From Planctomycetota bacterium (GTDB taxonomy: Bacteria; Planctomycetota; UBA1135; UBA2386), in assembly GCA_020848735.1 (NCBI GenBank), contig JADLHO010000181.1:1-34072 (forward strand): a DNA stretch of 34,072 bases, in the 5' to 3' direction. Below are positions 1-8,542 of the stretch, piece after piece (within the stretch, counting starts at the first letter, position 1; each line of letters opens with the position of its first letter). The position numbers and the translations under genes are program-made. Under the pieces are notes generated by a model. It searched no databases and had not been told where the DNA came from. It worked only from the letters and a program-made list of their open reading frames with translations.

Positions 1-755
1 ACGCCGACCGCGCGCACGTCGTCGAGGAACGAGTTGATGGTCGTCGACTGCGTCAACGGATCGACGGTCACGGGCCAGCTCGCGCCCGCGAGCCACGCCG
101 CGGGGACGACGAGCCGGATGTGGCCGTCCCGGTACTCGCTCCCGATCGGCAGCACGCGACCCGCGGCGTCGATCGCGAAGGCCGCGCCGTAGCGCAACAC
201 GGTGCGACCCTCGCCATCGGTGAACTCGAGCGGCGCGTGGCACGCGTCGCGTGAGGCCGCGCGCAGTTCGGTCGTCACGCGGCCCGCGACCACGAGGTCA
301 CCCTCGCCGAACGGCGCCTCCACCACGAAGGACTGCTCCACGCCGTCGACGCGCACGTCGTAGCGCTCGACGAAGCGGGCGTGCCGTCGCTCGTGACGCG
401 CCGGCGAGAACAGCGCCGGCGCGGCCGCGTCCGGCGACGCGTGCGCCGCGCCGTGGCTCACGCCTTCGGTCACCCAGCGCCAGGGCAAGTTGCGCTCGGC
501 CTGTCGGCCGAGCCGAGGGAAGAAGCTCATCCCCTCGTCGAAGCGCGCCTTCCAATCCGGCCCGCCGGCCCAGACCCCGTATCCGGGGTCGCCGGGATGC
601 GCATGGAGTGGAACGAAGGCGTCGGCGGCCAGCGGCGCCAGGTTCGCGTCCGCGCCGTCGGAGCGGAGCTCGGCCGGGGCCTGTGCGGCGAGGGATGGGG
701 AGAAGACGGGCAGCGCCGCGAAGCACGCGGCGGCGAGACGGTGGTAACGGGTCAT
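1..755 (-). CDS. Exported beta-rich protein, 3' end cut by window edge
   Basis: An uninterrupted frame of 251 codons runs from an ATG at 755 off the left edge. It opens with a Sec signal peptide: basic MTRYHR, a hydrophobic stretch, and a cleavage region SLAA before QAPAE. The visible mature part has a segment 'RHARFVERYDVRVDGVEQ' and, near the edge, 'IRLVVPAAWLAGASWPVTVD' followed by a proline. That last pattern is typical of large secreted proteins in which a beta-sandwich region precedes beta-propeller or SBBP/FG-GAP-like repeats. The family assignment is inference, and the repeats themselves would lie outside the window. The start is supported by a strong Shine-Dalgarno site (GAGGGAG, 8 nt spacer). 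It follows the P1 peptidase gene by 65 nt on the same strand and may share its transcript. Confidence 0.7.
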   Translation of the reverse strand, partial: MTRYHRLAAACFAALPVFSPSLAAQAPAELRSDGADANLAPLAADAFVPLHAHPGDPGYGVWAGGPDWKARFDEGMSFFPRLGRQAERNLPWRWVTEGVSHGAAHASPDAAAPALFSPARHERRHARFVERYDVRVDGVEQSFVVEAPFGEGDLVVAGRVTTELRAASRDACHAPLEFTDGEGRTVLRYGAAFAIDAAGRVLPIGSEYRDGHIRLVVPAAWLAGASWPVTVDPLTQSTTINSFLDDVRAVG

Positions 756-763
756 GGTCCGGA

Positions 764-770
764 CTCCCTC
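764..770 (-). promoter_or_regulatory. Shine-Dalgarno site of the left-edge exported protein
   Basis: GAGGGAG on the minus strand, 8 nt before the ATG at 755. It decides the start of this partial gene and shows that canonical ribosome binding sites are used in this genome alongside starts that lack them. Confidence 0.7.
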
Positions 771-820
771 GCGGCGACCGACCCGAGCGAACACGAAATC
801 CGCCCGCGGTCCGTCGGCGA

Positions 821-1942
821 TCAGCGGCCGGCCGCGTTCCGCACCAGCTCGACCGGGACGGCCACGAGCGTCTGCCCGTTGCCCGTCGTCGTCGTCGCCC
901 GCAGCAGCGAGTCGAGGATCGCCTGCTCGACGGCGTCCGCGACGGCCGTGAAGTAGGGGCTCATCGCGTCGTTGCGCAGCACGGGGCCCTGCGTGGTCGC
1001 CTGACCGTCGTCGCGGATCCGCTGCGACTCCGCGGTGCAGAACGCGATGGCGTAGTCGCCGCTGCCGTTGCTGAAGCTCGCGCCGCAGCGCGCCATCCCC
1101 GCGAAGGCGCGCTGTGCGAGGCGACGCAGGTTCCGCGCGCAGAGCGGGGCGTCGGTCGCGATCACGATCATGCAGGAGCCGTGCTCGGCCGGCGTCTTCT
1201 GCCGCTCGCCCTCGCGCGCGGGCGTCGCCTCGTCGAGCGCGCGGCCGCGCACGAGGAGACGGCCGCCGAAGTTGGTCTGCACGAGCACGCCCACGACGTG
1301 CGACCCGACGCGGCGCGAGCTCGTGCCGATGCCGCCCTTCCAGCCCAGGCACGCGGTCCCCGTGCCGGCACCGACGGCGCCACCTGGGACCGGGCGCGGC
1401 GCCGCGTCACCCGACCGCGCGTCGGCGATCGCCAGGAGGACGTGCTCGGCGCGCACGACCCGCGCACGGATGTCGTTCAGCCGCGCGTCGTTCGTCTCGC
1501 CCACGACCGCGTTCACGGAGCGCACCGTCTCGTTGCCCGGCAACGCGAGGGTCCAGCCGACCAGCGCCTCGAGGGCCGTCCCCACCGCCAGCGTGTTCGT
1601 GAGCGCGATCGGCGTCTCGAGCTCACCGAGCTCCTCGAGCTGCGTGCTGCCCGCGAGCTTGCCGAAGCCGTTCTGCACCGCGAGACCGGCGGGGACCTTC
1701 TCGCGGAACGGGTTGCCGCCGTGCGGGAGCACGACCGTGACTCCGGTGCGGACCGACGCGCCCTCGTTCAGCGTGCAGTGACCGACGCGCACGCCGGGCA
1801 CGTCGGTGATCGCATCGAGCGGCCCGCAGGGCAGGGCGCCGATGCGCAGCCCGAGCTCGAGCGGGCGGGGTCGGGGCTCGTCCTGTGTAGGGAGCGGGGC
1901 CGCGGCCATGGTGGCGATCGCCAGGGCGAGGACGCAGCGCAC
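821..1942 (-). CDS. P1 family (DmpA/BapA-type, S58) aminopeptidase, exported
   Basis: A 373-residue N-terminal nucleophile peptidase, close to the length of DmpA. It shows the family opening ITDVPGVRVGH (residues 45-55), the conserved NAVVGETND segment (about 144-152) and GGIGTSSR (203-210). The self-processing site is G255-S256 in GSCMIVIATDAPL: cleavage there frees Ser256 as the catalytic N-terminus of the small subunit. NGSGDYAIAF (292-301) supplies the C-terminal conserved loop. Family members release N-terminal residues, including D-residues or beta-residues, from peptides; the substrate here is unknown. I choose GTG 1942 because it begins a signal-like segment (RCVLALAIATMAAA), has GAGG 8 nt upstream, and avoids overlap with the upstream gene, whose stop lies 10 nt away. 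The tight spacing suggests co-transcription with the barrel protein. Confidence 0.88.
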   Translation of the reverse strand: MRCVLALAIATMAAAPLPTQDEPRPRPLELGLRIGALPCGPLDAITDVPGVRVGHCTLNEGASVRTGVTVVLPHGGNPFREKVPAGLAVQNGFGKLAGSTQLEELGELETPIALTNTLAVGTALEALVGWTLALPGNETVRSVNAVVGETNDARLNDIRARVVRAEHVLLAIADARSGDAAPRPVPGGAVGAGTGTACLGWKGGIGTSSRRVGSHVVGVLVQTNFGGRLLVRGRALDEATPAREGERQKTPAEHGSCMIVIATDAPLCARNLRRLAQRAFAGMARCGASFSNGSGDYAIAFCTAESQRIRDDGQATTQGPVLRNDAMSPYFTAVADAVEQAILDSLLRATTTTGNGQTLVAVPVELVRNAAGR

Positions 1943-1952
1943 GGCGCCGGCC

Positions 1953-3161
1953 TCAACGGCCCGTGGTGCCGAAGCGGAGCTCGAGCCCCGCGAAGAACTG
2001 ATGCTCACCGCCGACGTCGCGGTCCCAGGCCACCGTCGGCCGGTTCGCATTGCTGAGATAGCTGTAATCGCCGATCACCGAGAAGTTGTCGCCCAGGCGC
2101 CAGTCGAGGTGGAAGCCGCCGCCGAACCAGAACTTGTCGCTCGCACCCGAACCGGATTCCTCGACGGTGCGCGTGAACTGCCCGCGGCCGCTCGGGGTCA
2201 GCGCCATCGCGCCGAAGTCGAGTCGATAGCCGATGCTCGTGTCGACCCACAGGTGACCGGCGGGCTTGCTCGCGTCGAAGTTGTGCACGCGGTCGGACTC
2301 GTCCGACATGCTCGCATCGAGCTGCCATTCCCAGACGCTGCCGTCGCCCTGCGGGAAGTACCACTCGAGGTGACCGCCACCGCGCCAGAACGCGCTCGGC
2401 AGGGAGCTCGTCCAGAGCGCCGTCCCGAAGGGCTGATCCGAGCCGTTGTGTTCGTACTCGACGCGGATCGCGAGCAGGAAGCCGTCGACCGGGCGGCCGT
2501 ACTCCCGGTCGAAGGCGAGCGACTCGTGCTGGAACTGCGCACGCCCGCCGAAGGTGTCGAAGTCGTCGGGGATCGTGTACGTGGCGAGCGTCTGGTCGCC
2601 GCGTTCGAACTCGTAGCGGCGCCAGAAGGGGCCGATCTCCGCGGTCATGCCGTCGGCGATCGGTGCGGCGAAGCCGAGGTAGGCGCCGAAGTCACGGCCC
2701 TCGTACTGGCCGGTCGGCACGTACGTGTCGCCGCGGTAGAAGCCCTCGCGCCACTTCGGGAAGAAACGACCGCTGAGCTCGAGACGCCCACCGGTCTCCT
2801 CGGGCCGGCCGTCGCGGATGCTCGCGATCACGCCGTCGCGCGCCGCGTAGAGGTCGAGCTGCGCCTCGCGATCGCCGAGGTGATCGCCGCGGAACCACGC
2901 GAAGCCGTCGAACGCGGTGGCGTTCTCGAGCGCGAGGGCCTCGTCCTCGTCGGCGGCGAGGCTGCCCGCGAGCCCGCCCCGGACGACGAAGCCCGTCTTC
3001 CACGGGGTCGGGCGCGCGCGCACGAGTCCGAAGTCCTGGAAGTTCGGCGCGCGGTAGTCGCGGTAACCCTGCGCCGTGAGTGCCGCGGGCAAGGCGAGCG
3101 ATGCGGCGAGCGCGCCGGCGAGAGAGAGGACACGGCGATCCCGCCGCGGCGAACACGTCAT
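1953..3161 (-). CDS. Probable outer-membrane beta-barrel protein, exported, unknown function
   Basis: 402 residues with a clear signal peptide (MTCSPRRDRR, hydrophobic core, cleavage LTA before QGYRD). The mature part is rich in alternating aromatic/polar strands with short turns, for example GGRLELSGRFFPKW, GAYLGFAAPIADGMTAEIGPFWRRYEF kept in several segments, and late strands GYRLDFGAMALTPSGRGQF and FWFGGGFHLDWRLGDNFSV. The end LELRFGTTGR resembles a last strand, although it does not end in the usual terminal Phe. This composition fits an outer-membrane barrel or porin-like protein; I do not recognise the family. A TAGCGT hexamer sits 8 nt before the ATG inside the 39-nt gap after the glycosyltransferase gene, so it may have its own promoter. 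The P1 peptidase gene follows 10 nt downstream. Confidence 0.72.
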   Translation of the reverse strand: MTCSPRRDRRVLSLAGALAASLALPAALTAQGYRDYRAPNFQDFGLVRARPTPWKTGFVVRGGLAGSLAADEDEALALENATAFDGFAWFRGDHLGDREAQLDLYAARDGVIASIRDGRPEETGGRLELSGRFFPKWREGFYRGDTYVPTGQYEGRDFGAYLGFAAPIADGMTAEIGPFWRRYEFERGDQTLATYTIPDDFDTFGGRAQFQHESLAFDREYGRPVDGFLLAIRVEYEHNGSDQPFGTALWTSSLPSAFWRGGGHLEWYFPQGDGSVWEWQLDASMSDESDRVHNFDASKPAGHLWVDTSIGYRLDFGAMALTPSGRGQFTRTVEESGSGASDKFWFGGGFHLDWRLGDNFSVIGDYSYLSNANRPTVAWDRDVGGEHQFFAGLELRFGTTGR

Positions 3162-3169
3162 GGGGCGAG

Positions 3170-3175
3170 ACGCTA
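3170..3175 (-). promoter_or_regulatory. Putative -10 element TAGCGT, near-leaderless start
   Basis: TAGCGT on the minus strand ends 8 nt before the ATG at 3161. It is one of eight TAnnnT hexamers placed 6-12 nt from a start in this window. If used, transcription would begin at or within a few nucleotides of the start codon. No Shine-Dalgarno site is visible. Confidence 0.4.
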
Positions 3176-3200
3176 TCGCGGCGCCGCGCCGCTGGGAACG

Positions 3201-4214
3201 TCACGCCGCCGCGTAGGCGGAGAGCAGGCGATCGATCTCGACCTCCGGATCGAAGCGGCGGCGCAGGTCCTCACGGAGCCGGACGCCGAGCGCACCGGCC
3301 GCGGAGCGGTTCCTCACCAACGCGAGCACACAGCGCGTGAGCGAGTCCGCGTCGCCGAAGAGGAGCCCGGACTCGCGGTGGCGGATCAGCTCGCGATTCG
3401 CGGGCATGTCGCGCGCCACGACCGGTCGCCCGAGCAGTCCGGCCTCGAGGATGACCGGGCTCTGCGCCTCCGCCTCCGAGGTCAGGAGCACGACGTCGGC
3501 GTTGCGGTAGCTGGCGCCCATCCGCTCGGTGCTGAGCGGCGGGAGGATGCGCACGCGCGGTTCGTTGCGCGCGCGCTCGCGCAGCGACTCCGCGTACGCG
3601 GCGTCCTGTTCGGGACCGACGACGACGATCTCCGCGTCGACCGCGTTCTGGCGCAGCGCGTCGATCAGCGGGAAGACCTGGTGCTGCGCCTTCGTCGGCC
3701 GCAGGCCCCCGGGCACGAGGATCAGCAGGCGATTGCGCGGGATGCCGAGCGAACGCCGCAGGTCGGTGCCACCCGCCGGCAGTTCGTGCGCGGCGCGCGG
3801 CACGAGATCGATCTTGCCGACGGCCTCGCCCGCGATGCGCTCGACGTCGCGCGCCGCGTCGTCGGACGGCACGAGCACGCGCGAGGCCTCGCGCAGCACC
3901 TCGCACACCTGCGGCCCGATCGTCGTCTGCAGGGCGTGCCGGTGGAGGTCGTCGCCGCTGATCGACACGACCCAGGGCGTGCGCAGGCCGAGCAGCTGGA
4001 TGCCCGAGCGACACGCGTCGTGCGCGTGCACGACGTCGGGACGGAAGCGCAGGATCGTCCCCGCGAGCGAGCGCTTGATGCCCCCCTGCCCGCCGTCGCC
4101 GACGAGTTCGCAGAGATGGCCGCGGCGGAGCAGGCCATCGCGGTAACGCTCGACGGTCGACGCCGCACCGCGGAAGAGCTCGGCCGGCCCGGGCGACAGC
4201 AGCAGGACCTTCAC
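3201..4214 (-). CDS. GT4-fold glycosyltransferase (GLT1D1-like)
   Basis: 337 residues with two Rossmann halves. The N-terminal half has VKVLLLSPGPAELFRGAAST and RFRPDVVHAHDACRSGIQLL (about 57-76). The C-terminal half begins LLILVPGGLRPTKAQ (163-177), a nucleotide-sugar-side loop like that of GLT1D1/SenB-type enzymes, and carries an EX7E motif (E249 and E257 in EAEAQSPVILEAGLLG), then RPVVARDMPANRELI. It should transfer a sugar from an activated donor; donor and acceptor cannot be read from sequence. The frame is open further upstream, but that extension overlaps the divergent phosphoesterase gene and is low complexity. GTG 4214 starts directly at the first beta strand. No signal peptide or membrane segment is seen, so it is cytoplasmic. 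Confidence 0.82.
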   Translation of the reverse strand: MKVLLLSPGPAELFRGAASTVERYRDGLLRRGHLCELVGDGGQGGIKRSLAGTILRFRPDVVHAHDACRSGIQLLGLRTPWVVSISGDDLHRHALQTTIGPQVCEVLREASRVLVPSDDAARDVERIAGEAVGKIDLVPRAAHELPAGGTDLRRSLGIPRNRLLILVPGGLRPTKAQHQVFPLIDALRQNAVDAEIVVVGPEQDAAYAESLRERARNEPRVRILPPLSTERMGASYRNADVVLLTSEAEAQSPVILEAGLLGRPVVARDMPANRELIRHRESGLLFGDADSLTRCVLALVRNRSAAGALGVRLREDLRRRFDPEVEIDRLLSAYAAA

Positions 4215-4311
4215 GAGTCGCTCTATCGGCAACCACGAGCACCGGGCCTGACCCCCGAGCGACGCACCGGGCGCCGGGCAGTCCCGACTGGCGGGCCCTC
4301 CGCCGCTCCGG

Positions 4312-4317
4312 TCTAGT
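4312..4317 (+). promoter_or_regulatory. Possible -10-like element TCTAGT
   Basis: TCTAGT ends 7 nt before the ATG at 4325 in an otherwise GC-rich divergent intergenic region (4215-4324). It matches TATAAT at four of six positions but lacks the second A, so it is weaker than the TAnnnT examples listed elsewhere. Confidence 0.25.
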
Positions 4318-4324
4318 CGCCGCG

Positions 4325-6226
4325 ATGCGATCGGCTCCCCGCCCCATCCTCGCCCTCTCGGTGCTGGCCTCCACGGTGCTGGCATCCACGGTGCTGGCCT
4401 CCGGCCGAGGGGCGATGTCCCCCCAGGAACCGGCCACCCCGCGACCGGAGCGCCCCCGTCACGGTCAGCCGGTCGTGGTGCCCGAGGGCAGCCGTGCGCT
4501 GAGCCAGACCTACGGCTTCCTGAGCGCACACCCGACCGCGCGCATCGTGGCACCCGGCCGGCTGGAGATCGTGCTCGAGACGCGCAGCCCGTGCCCGCCG
4601 GCGACCGTCTACCTGGGCCTCTCGACGCTCGACGAAGACCTCGACTGGCCGCGCTACCGGGTGGCCGTGCGCGAGGCCGGCAAACCGAGCGAGCTCCGCA
4701 CGACCCATCGCATCGAGACCGAGTTCGCGTCCCTGGTCGCGAAGCTGCCCCACACCCCCTTCGAACCGCGCGTGCAATGGCGTGCGGAGATCTGGGTGCC
4801 GGAGCTCGGTTCGTCGCGCTTCGCCGAGGGCCGCGTCTACTTCGACCGCGCGACGCTCGGCGACACGGTGAACGTCGGCATCGGCCCCTTCGTCGAGCAG
4901 CTCGGACCGGACGCGGTGACGGTCTGGTGGGAGACCGATCGCGAGGCTCGCAGCGAGCTGCGCATCGCCGCGGTCGGCGACGCGACGGAGCCGCGCGTGG
5001 TCGCGGCTCGCGCGGAAGGGCGGCGCGTCGTCGCGCGCGTCGATGGCCTCGCGCCCGGCACGCGCTACGCGTACCGCGCGGTGAGCGGCGCGACGGTCGT
5101 GCGGGCCTACGAGTTCAAGACGCCCGCACCGGGCGCGTTCCGCTTCGTCGCGATGGTCGACAGCCGCGAAGGCGTCGGCGGCGGCATGCTCAATGCGGGT
5201 GGCGTCGAGGCCGCCTCGTTGAAGGCGCTCACGACGATCGCGTGGCGTGGCGGCGCGGAGTTCGCCCTCTTCGCCGGCGATCTCATCAACGGCTACACGA
5301 CGAGCGTGACCGACTTCGAGCTCATGCTCGACGCGTTCCGCCGCGCCACCGCACCGGTCCACGCACGGATCCCGTTCTACGTGGGCATGGGCAACCACGA
5401 GGCTCTGATCGACGCGTGGCGCACGCCGGAAGGGCGCGTCTTCTATGCCGACAAGAACGGTGACGAGAGCGCCGAGGCGGTCTTCGGCCGCATGTTCCTG
5501 ACTCCCCAGAACGGACCGACGGACGAAGGGCCGGGAACGCCGGGCTACCGCGGCAACGTGTATTGGTTCGATCACGGCAACGCGCGCATCGTCGTCCTCA
5601 ACAACAACTATTGGTGGTGCAGCGACCCCCATCGTCGCGGCGGGAACCTCGAGGGCTTCGTCATGGAGCGGCAGCTCGCCTGGCTCGCCGAGCTCGTCGC
5701 GGCGACCGACGCCGACCCCGCCGTGCGGCATCTCTTCTTCGCGGCGCAGGAACCACCCTTCCCCAATGGCGGCCACACCGCGGATGCGATGTGGTACCGC
5801 CACGGCCTCACCGGGCAGGGCGGGGACACCGATCGCGACGGCGACGTCGACGACGGCGACATCGACATCGTGGGCAACCGCAATCGGCTCTGGGAGCTCG
5901 TCGCGAGTTCGGCAAAGAGCGTGGCGTTCATCACCGGCGACGAGCACGCCTACAGCCGCGTGCTCATCCGCAGGGAGACGCCGATCGGCAGGCGCAGCAA
6001 GCCCGACGGAACGGAGCTGCACGTCGCGCACGCCGTCTGGCAGATCACCTCGGGCGGGGCGGGCGCGCCGTTCTACGACAAGGAGCTCGACCTGCCCTGG
6101 AGCGGTGAGCTCGCGGCGCACTCGACCATGCCGCATTGCGCGATGTTCACGGTCGACGGACCGAAGGTCTCGCTCGAGGTCTTCGCGAACACCGGTCAGC
6201 GCATCGATGCGGTGGAGCTGCGCTGA
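4325..6226 (+). CDS. Exported metallophosphoesterase (purple-acid-phosphatase-like) with EF-hand loop
   Basis: 633 residues. The N-terminal signal region contains a repeated VLAST unit. Residues about 50-265 are beta-rich, ending in a fibronectin-III/PAP-like domain (DAVTVWWETDREARSELRIA ... LAPGTRYAYR). The catalytic domain follows with metal-site motifs DSRE (279-282, a DxR-type version of the usual DxH), GD (318-319), GNHE (356-359), a QEPPFPNGGH loop (about 481-490) and GDEHAY (538-543). Family members hydrolyse phosphomonoesters or diesters; substrate unknown. Unusually, DTDRDGDVDDGD (501-512) is a complete EF-hand/dockerin-type calcium loop inserted before the last metal motif. The gene diverges from the glycosyltransferase and ends against the VOC-DUF6265 gene across a strong hairpin. 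Confidence 0.87.
   Translation: MRSAPRPILALSVLASTVLASTVLASGRGAMSPQEPATPRPERPRHGQPVVVPEGSRALSQTYGFLSAHPTARIVAPGRLEIVLETRSPCPPATVYLGLSTLDEDLDWPRYRVAVREAGKPSELRTTHRIETEFASLVAKLPHTPFEPRVQWRAEIWVPELGSSRFAEGRVYFDRATLGDTVNVGIGPFVEQLGPDAVTVWWETDREARSELRIAAVGDATEPRVVAARAEGRRVVARVDGLAPGTRYAYRAVSGATVVRAYEFKTPAPGAFRFVAMVDSREGVGGGMLNAGGVEAASLKALTTIAWRGGAEFALFAGDLINGYTTSVTDFELMLDAFRRATAPVHARIPFYVGMGNHEALIDAWRTPEGRVFYADKNGDESAEAVFGRMFLTPQNGPTDEGPGTPGYRGNVYWFDHGNARIVVLNNNYWWCSDPHRRGGNLEGFVMERQLAWLAELVAATDADPAVRHLFFAAQEPPFPNGGHTADAMWYRHGLTGQGGDTDRDGDVDDGDIDIVGNRNRLWELVASSAKSVAFITGDEHAYSRVLIRRETPIGRRSKPDGTELHVAHAVWQITSGGAGAPFYDKELDLPWSGELAAHSTMPHCAMFTVDGPKVSLEVFANTGQRIDAVELR
4361..4402 (+). repeat. 15-bp tandem repeat (2.8 copies) inside a signal peptide
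   Basis: GTGCTGGCCTCCACG (4361-4375) is followed by a copy with one change (4376-4390) and a 12-nt partial copy (4391-4402). It encodes VLAST-VLAST-VLAS in the hydrophobic core of the phosphoesterase signal peptide. The unit is a multiple of three, so copy-number change would alter signal length without breaking the frame. Confidence 0.9.
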
Positions 6227-6269
6227 TCGACGGGTCCCGAGAGCGCGCGAGCTCCGCGGGTCGTCGATC
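6225..6269. terminator. Nested hairpin between convergent genes
   Basis: Outer arms GATCGACG (6225-6232) and CGTCGATC (6262-6269) pair perfectly. Inside, CCCG (6236-6239) pairs with CGGG (6257-6260) and GAGC (6241-6244) with GCTC (6251-6254), leaving a 6-nt loop. It starts at the stop codon of the phosphoesterase gene and lies in the 61-nt gap before the convergent stop at 6288, so it could serve both strands. There is no T-tract on either side. Confidence 0.5.
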
Positions 6270-6287
6270 CGGCGCCGCGCGTCCGCC

Positions 6288-7187
6288 TCACCTCAGCCCG
6301 CCGCGTTCCCACCGGAAGTCGCGGCCCTTGCCGCCATCCTCGCCGTCGTCGATGCGCGCGCGCAGGCTGCCGTCGTCGGCCAGCCAATACGCGATGCGCT
6401 TGGGGAAATCGTGCTCGGCATTGACGAAGACGACCCGCTGCGGACCGCATTGCCGCGCGTCCATGAGGAAGCGGGTCTCGGCCTGACCGGCCGGGGACGC
6501 GACGTAGGCCACGCCGCCGTTCTTCGTCAGCTCGATGCGCAGCGCCTCGCGGAAGACCGCGCGGCCGTCCTGGATGCCGCGGCTCATCCCGATCGCGAGA
6601 CCGCCGAGCGGCGCGGTCCAGTGCTCCTCGAGACGCGACGCGCCGTCGACGTGGATCCAGGACCCGGCCAGGAACGCGACGGCCTCGAGTCCGGCCTGTG
6701 AGTCCGGCGCGGGGCTCAGCGACTGGTAGAGCTGGAGCGGATTGCCGTCGGGGTCCTGGAACTGCATCAGCTTGACGAGCTCGGGGATCTCCTCGATCGG
6801 CCCGGTCTTCGTGCCGCCCTCGGCGAGGATCCTCGCCGCGGCCTCGATGTCGTACACGCCGTAGGTCAGCGTGACGCCCTTGGCCCCCGCCGCATCGGGC
6901 ATGCGCGCGAGCCCGACGCGCACGTCGGCGACGGGAGCGAAGAGCTCGGCGAAGCCCATGCGGTCGTCCTGCCAGTCGACGCGGAAGCCGAGTCGATCGC
7001 GGTACCAGTCGATCGCGCGCGCGAGATCGCTCACGGGCACCACGCAGGTGAGGCCGCCCGAGTAGACGGGGACCTTGCGGGCGGGGCTGGGCTTGCCCTC
7101 CGCGGATTGCGCGGACAGCGCGGCGGGGACGAGGCAGCTCGAGACGAGGACGGCGGCGAAGGCCGCGTCACGGATGGATCGGGTCAT
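6288..7187 (-). CDS. Exported fusion of VOC/glyoxalase domain and DUF6265
   Basis: 299 residues. The signal peptide (MTRSIRDAAFAAVLVSSCLV...) ends LSA before QSAEG. Residues about 43-155 form a VOC fold: SGGLTCVVPVSDLARAIDWY, RDRLGFRVDW, then FQDPDGNPLQLYQ, where metal-binding and substrate residues of this fold usually sit. Residues about 168-295 match DUF6265 (FLAGSWIHVDGASRLEEHW, GGLAIGMSR, NAEHDFPKRIAYW). The VOC superfamily includes isomerases, dioxygenases and resistance proteins; no specific reaction can be assigned. Its ATG overlaps the sigma-factor stop as ATGA, which implies translational coupling, so the sigma factor and this exported protein are made together. Confidence 0.8.
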   Translation of the reverse strand: MTRSIRDAAFAAVLVSSCLVPAALSAQSAEGKPSPARKVPVYSGGLTCVVPVSDLARAIDWYRDRLGFRVDWQDDRMGFAELFAPVADVRVGLARMPDAAGAKGVTLTYGVYDIEAAARILAEGGTKTGPIEEIPELVKLMQFQDPDGNPLQLYQSLSPAPDSQAGLEAVAFLAGSWIHVDGASRLEEHWTAPLGGLAIGMSRGIQDGRAVFREALRIELTKNGGVAYVASPAGQAETRFLMDARQCGPQRVVFVNAEHDFPKRIAYWLADDGSLRARIDDGEDGGKGRDFRWERGGLR

Positions 7188-8476
7188 GGTCGAGGATCAG
7201 GGGGGCCGGGTCGGGGTTCGGGAGATGGTTCGGGATCGAGGTCCACGCCGAGGGCGCGGACACGGCGTGCGAAGAGCCGCTGCTCCGCCTCGAGGGGCGC
7301 CAGGGCGCGGGCGCGTCGGAACGCGGCCCGGGCACCCTCCTCGTCACCGGTTCGCACGAGGAGCTCGGCGCGCGCCGCCCACCAGCGGTGACCGATGGCG
7401 TCGCGGTCCGCGTCGCTCAGGGTCTCGAGCTCGAGCAGGCCGGATTCCGGCCCGTGCACCTCCGCGCGCGCGATCACGCGCGACAGGCACGCGATGGGCG
7501 ACGGCCAGGCGGCGCAAAGCCGGTCGTAGTACGCGGCGATGCGCCGCCAGTCGGTGGTCGTCGAGTCGGTGGCCGCAGCGTGACACGCGGCGATCCCGGC
7601 CTCGAGATGCCAACGTGTGAGCGCGGCGCCCCCGGCGGCCCGTTCGAGATGGGCGAAGCCCCTCGCGATGGCGGCGCGGTCCCAGCGCGTGCGGTCCTGT
7701 TCGTGGAGCGCGAGCAATTCGCCGGCCTCGTCGGTGCGGGCCGGGATCCGCGACGCGTGCAGCCAGAACAGGGCGAGCAGCGCATGCGTCTCCGGTCGCC
7801 GCAGGGTCTCGTGCTCGAGGAGGAGCTCGCCGAGCCGGATCGCCTCGCGGACGAGCTCTTCACGCACGGGCTCGGCGCCCCCGGAGGCCGCGTGGCCCTC
7901 CGCGAAGAGCGCATAGAGCACGTCGCCCACCGCGCCGAGGCGGGCGGGCAATGCCGAGTCCTCCACCATCGCCAGCTCGATGCCGTCGTCGGCGATCTGC
8001 CGCTTGCACCGCACGAGCCGCTGCTCGATCGCCGACTCGCTCGCGAGGAAGGCGCGCGCGATCTCCCGCACGGAGAAGCCGCAGAGCGACTTGAGGGCGA
8101 GTGCGACACGCGAGCCGAGCGGCAAGCGCGGGTCGCAGCAGGCGAAGAGCAGCATGAGCTGGTCGTCACGGGCATCGGCCGGCGCGACCGCCGTCGCGAG
8201 CGCGGCATCGTCACGGTCGCGCTCGCGCACGCGCGCCCGGCGCAGGCGATCCCGCGCGCGCCGTTGCGCGACCGCGCAGAGCCACGCGGCCGGCTCGGCC
8301 GGCACGCCGCGGATGGGCCATTGCCGCAGGGCGTCGAGCAGCGCGTCGTGCACGGCATCCTCGACGAGATCGAGCTGCGCGAGCCCGAGACGGCGCACCA
8401 GCCCCGCGACGAGACGCCCGGCCTCGCGGCGGAAGAGCCCCTCGATCAGCAGGTGGGTCTCGCACGGTGAGGCCAT
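7184..8476 (-). CDS. ECF sigma factor, ECF42-type, with DUF6596/TPR-like C-terminal extension
   Basis: 430 residues. Sigma region 2 is at about 33-85 (LVEDAVHDALLDALRQWP, then PAAWLCAVAQRRARDRLRRA). Region 4 is at about 120-165 (RVALALKSLCGFSVREIARA, FLASESAIEQRLVRCKRQIA). The long C-terminal half is helical and repeat-like (LYALFAEGHAA, LLALFWLHASRIPART, YYDRLCAAWPSPIACLSRVI), as in the DUF6596 part of ECF42 proteins, and ends in a Pro-rich tail. In characterised ECF42 factors the C-terminal extension takes the regulatory role of an anti-sigma factor and the partner gene encodes a DGPF/YciI-like protein. Such a gene lies 66 nt upstream here. The downstream VOC-DUF6265 gene overlaps by ATGA. 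The targets are unknown. Confidence 0.9.
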   Translation of the reverse strand: MASPCETHLLIEGLFRREAGRLVAGLVRRLGLAQLDLVEDAVHDALLDALRQWPIRGVPAEPAAWLCAVAQRRARDRLRRARVRERDRDDAALATAVAPADARDDQLMLLFACCDPRLPLGSRVALALKSLCGFSVREIARAFLASESAIEQRLVRCKRQIADDGIELAMVEDSALPARLGAVGDVLYALFAEGHAASGGAEPVREELVREAIRLGELLLEHETLRRPETHALLALFWLHASRIPARTDEAGELLALHEQDRTRWDRAAIARGFAHLERAAGGAALTRWHLEAGIAACHAAATDSTTTDWRRIAAYYDRLCAAWPSPIACLSRVIARAEVHGPESGLLELETLSDADRDAIGHRWWAARAELLVRTGDEEGARAAFRRARALAPLEAEQRLFARRVRALGVDLDPEPSPEPRPGPPDPRP

Positions 8477-8542
8477 GGGAACGTTGGTCCGTGAAGCCCT
8501 TCGGGCAGCGGCGCGGCACCGGATCGTCCGCGCCGCGCGGGC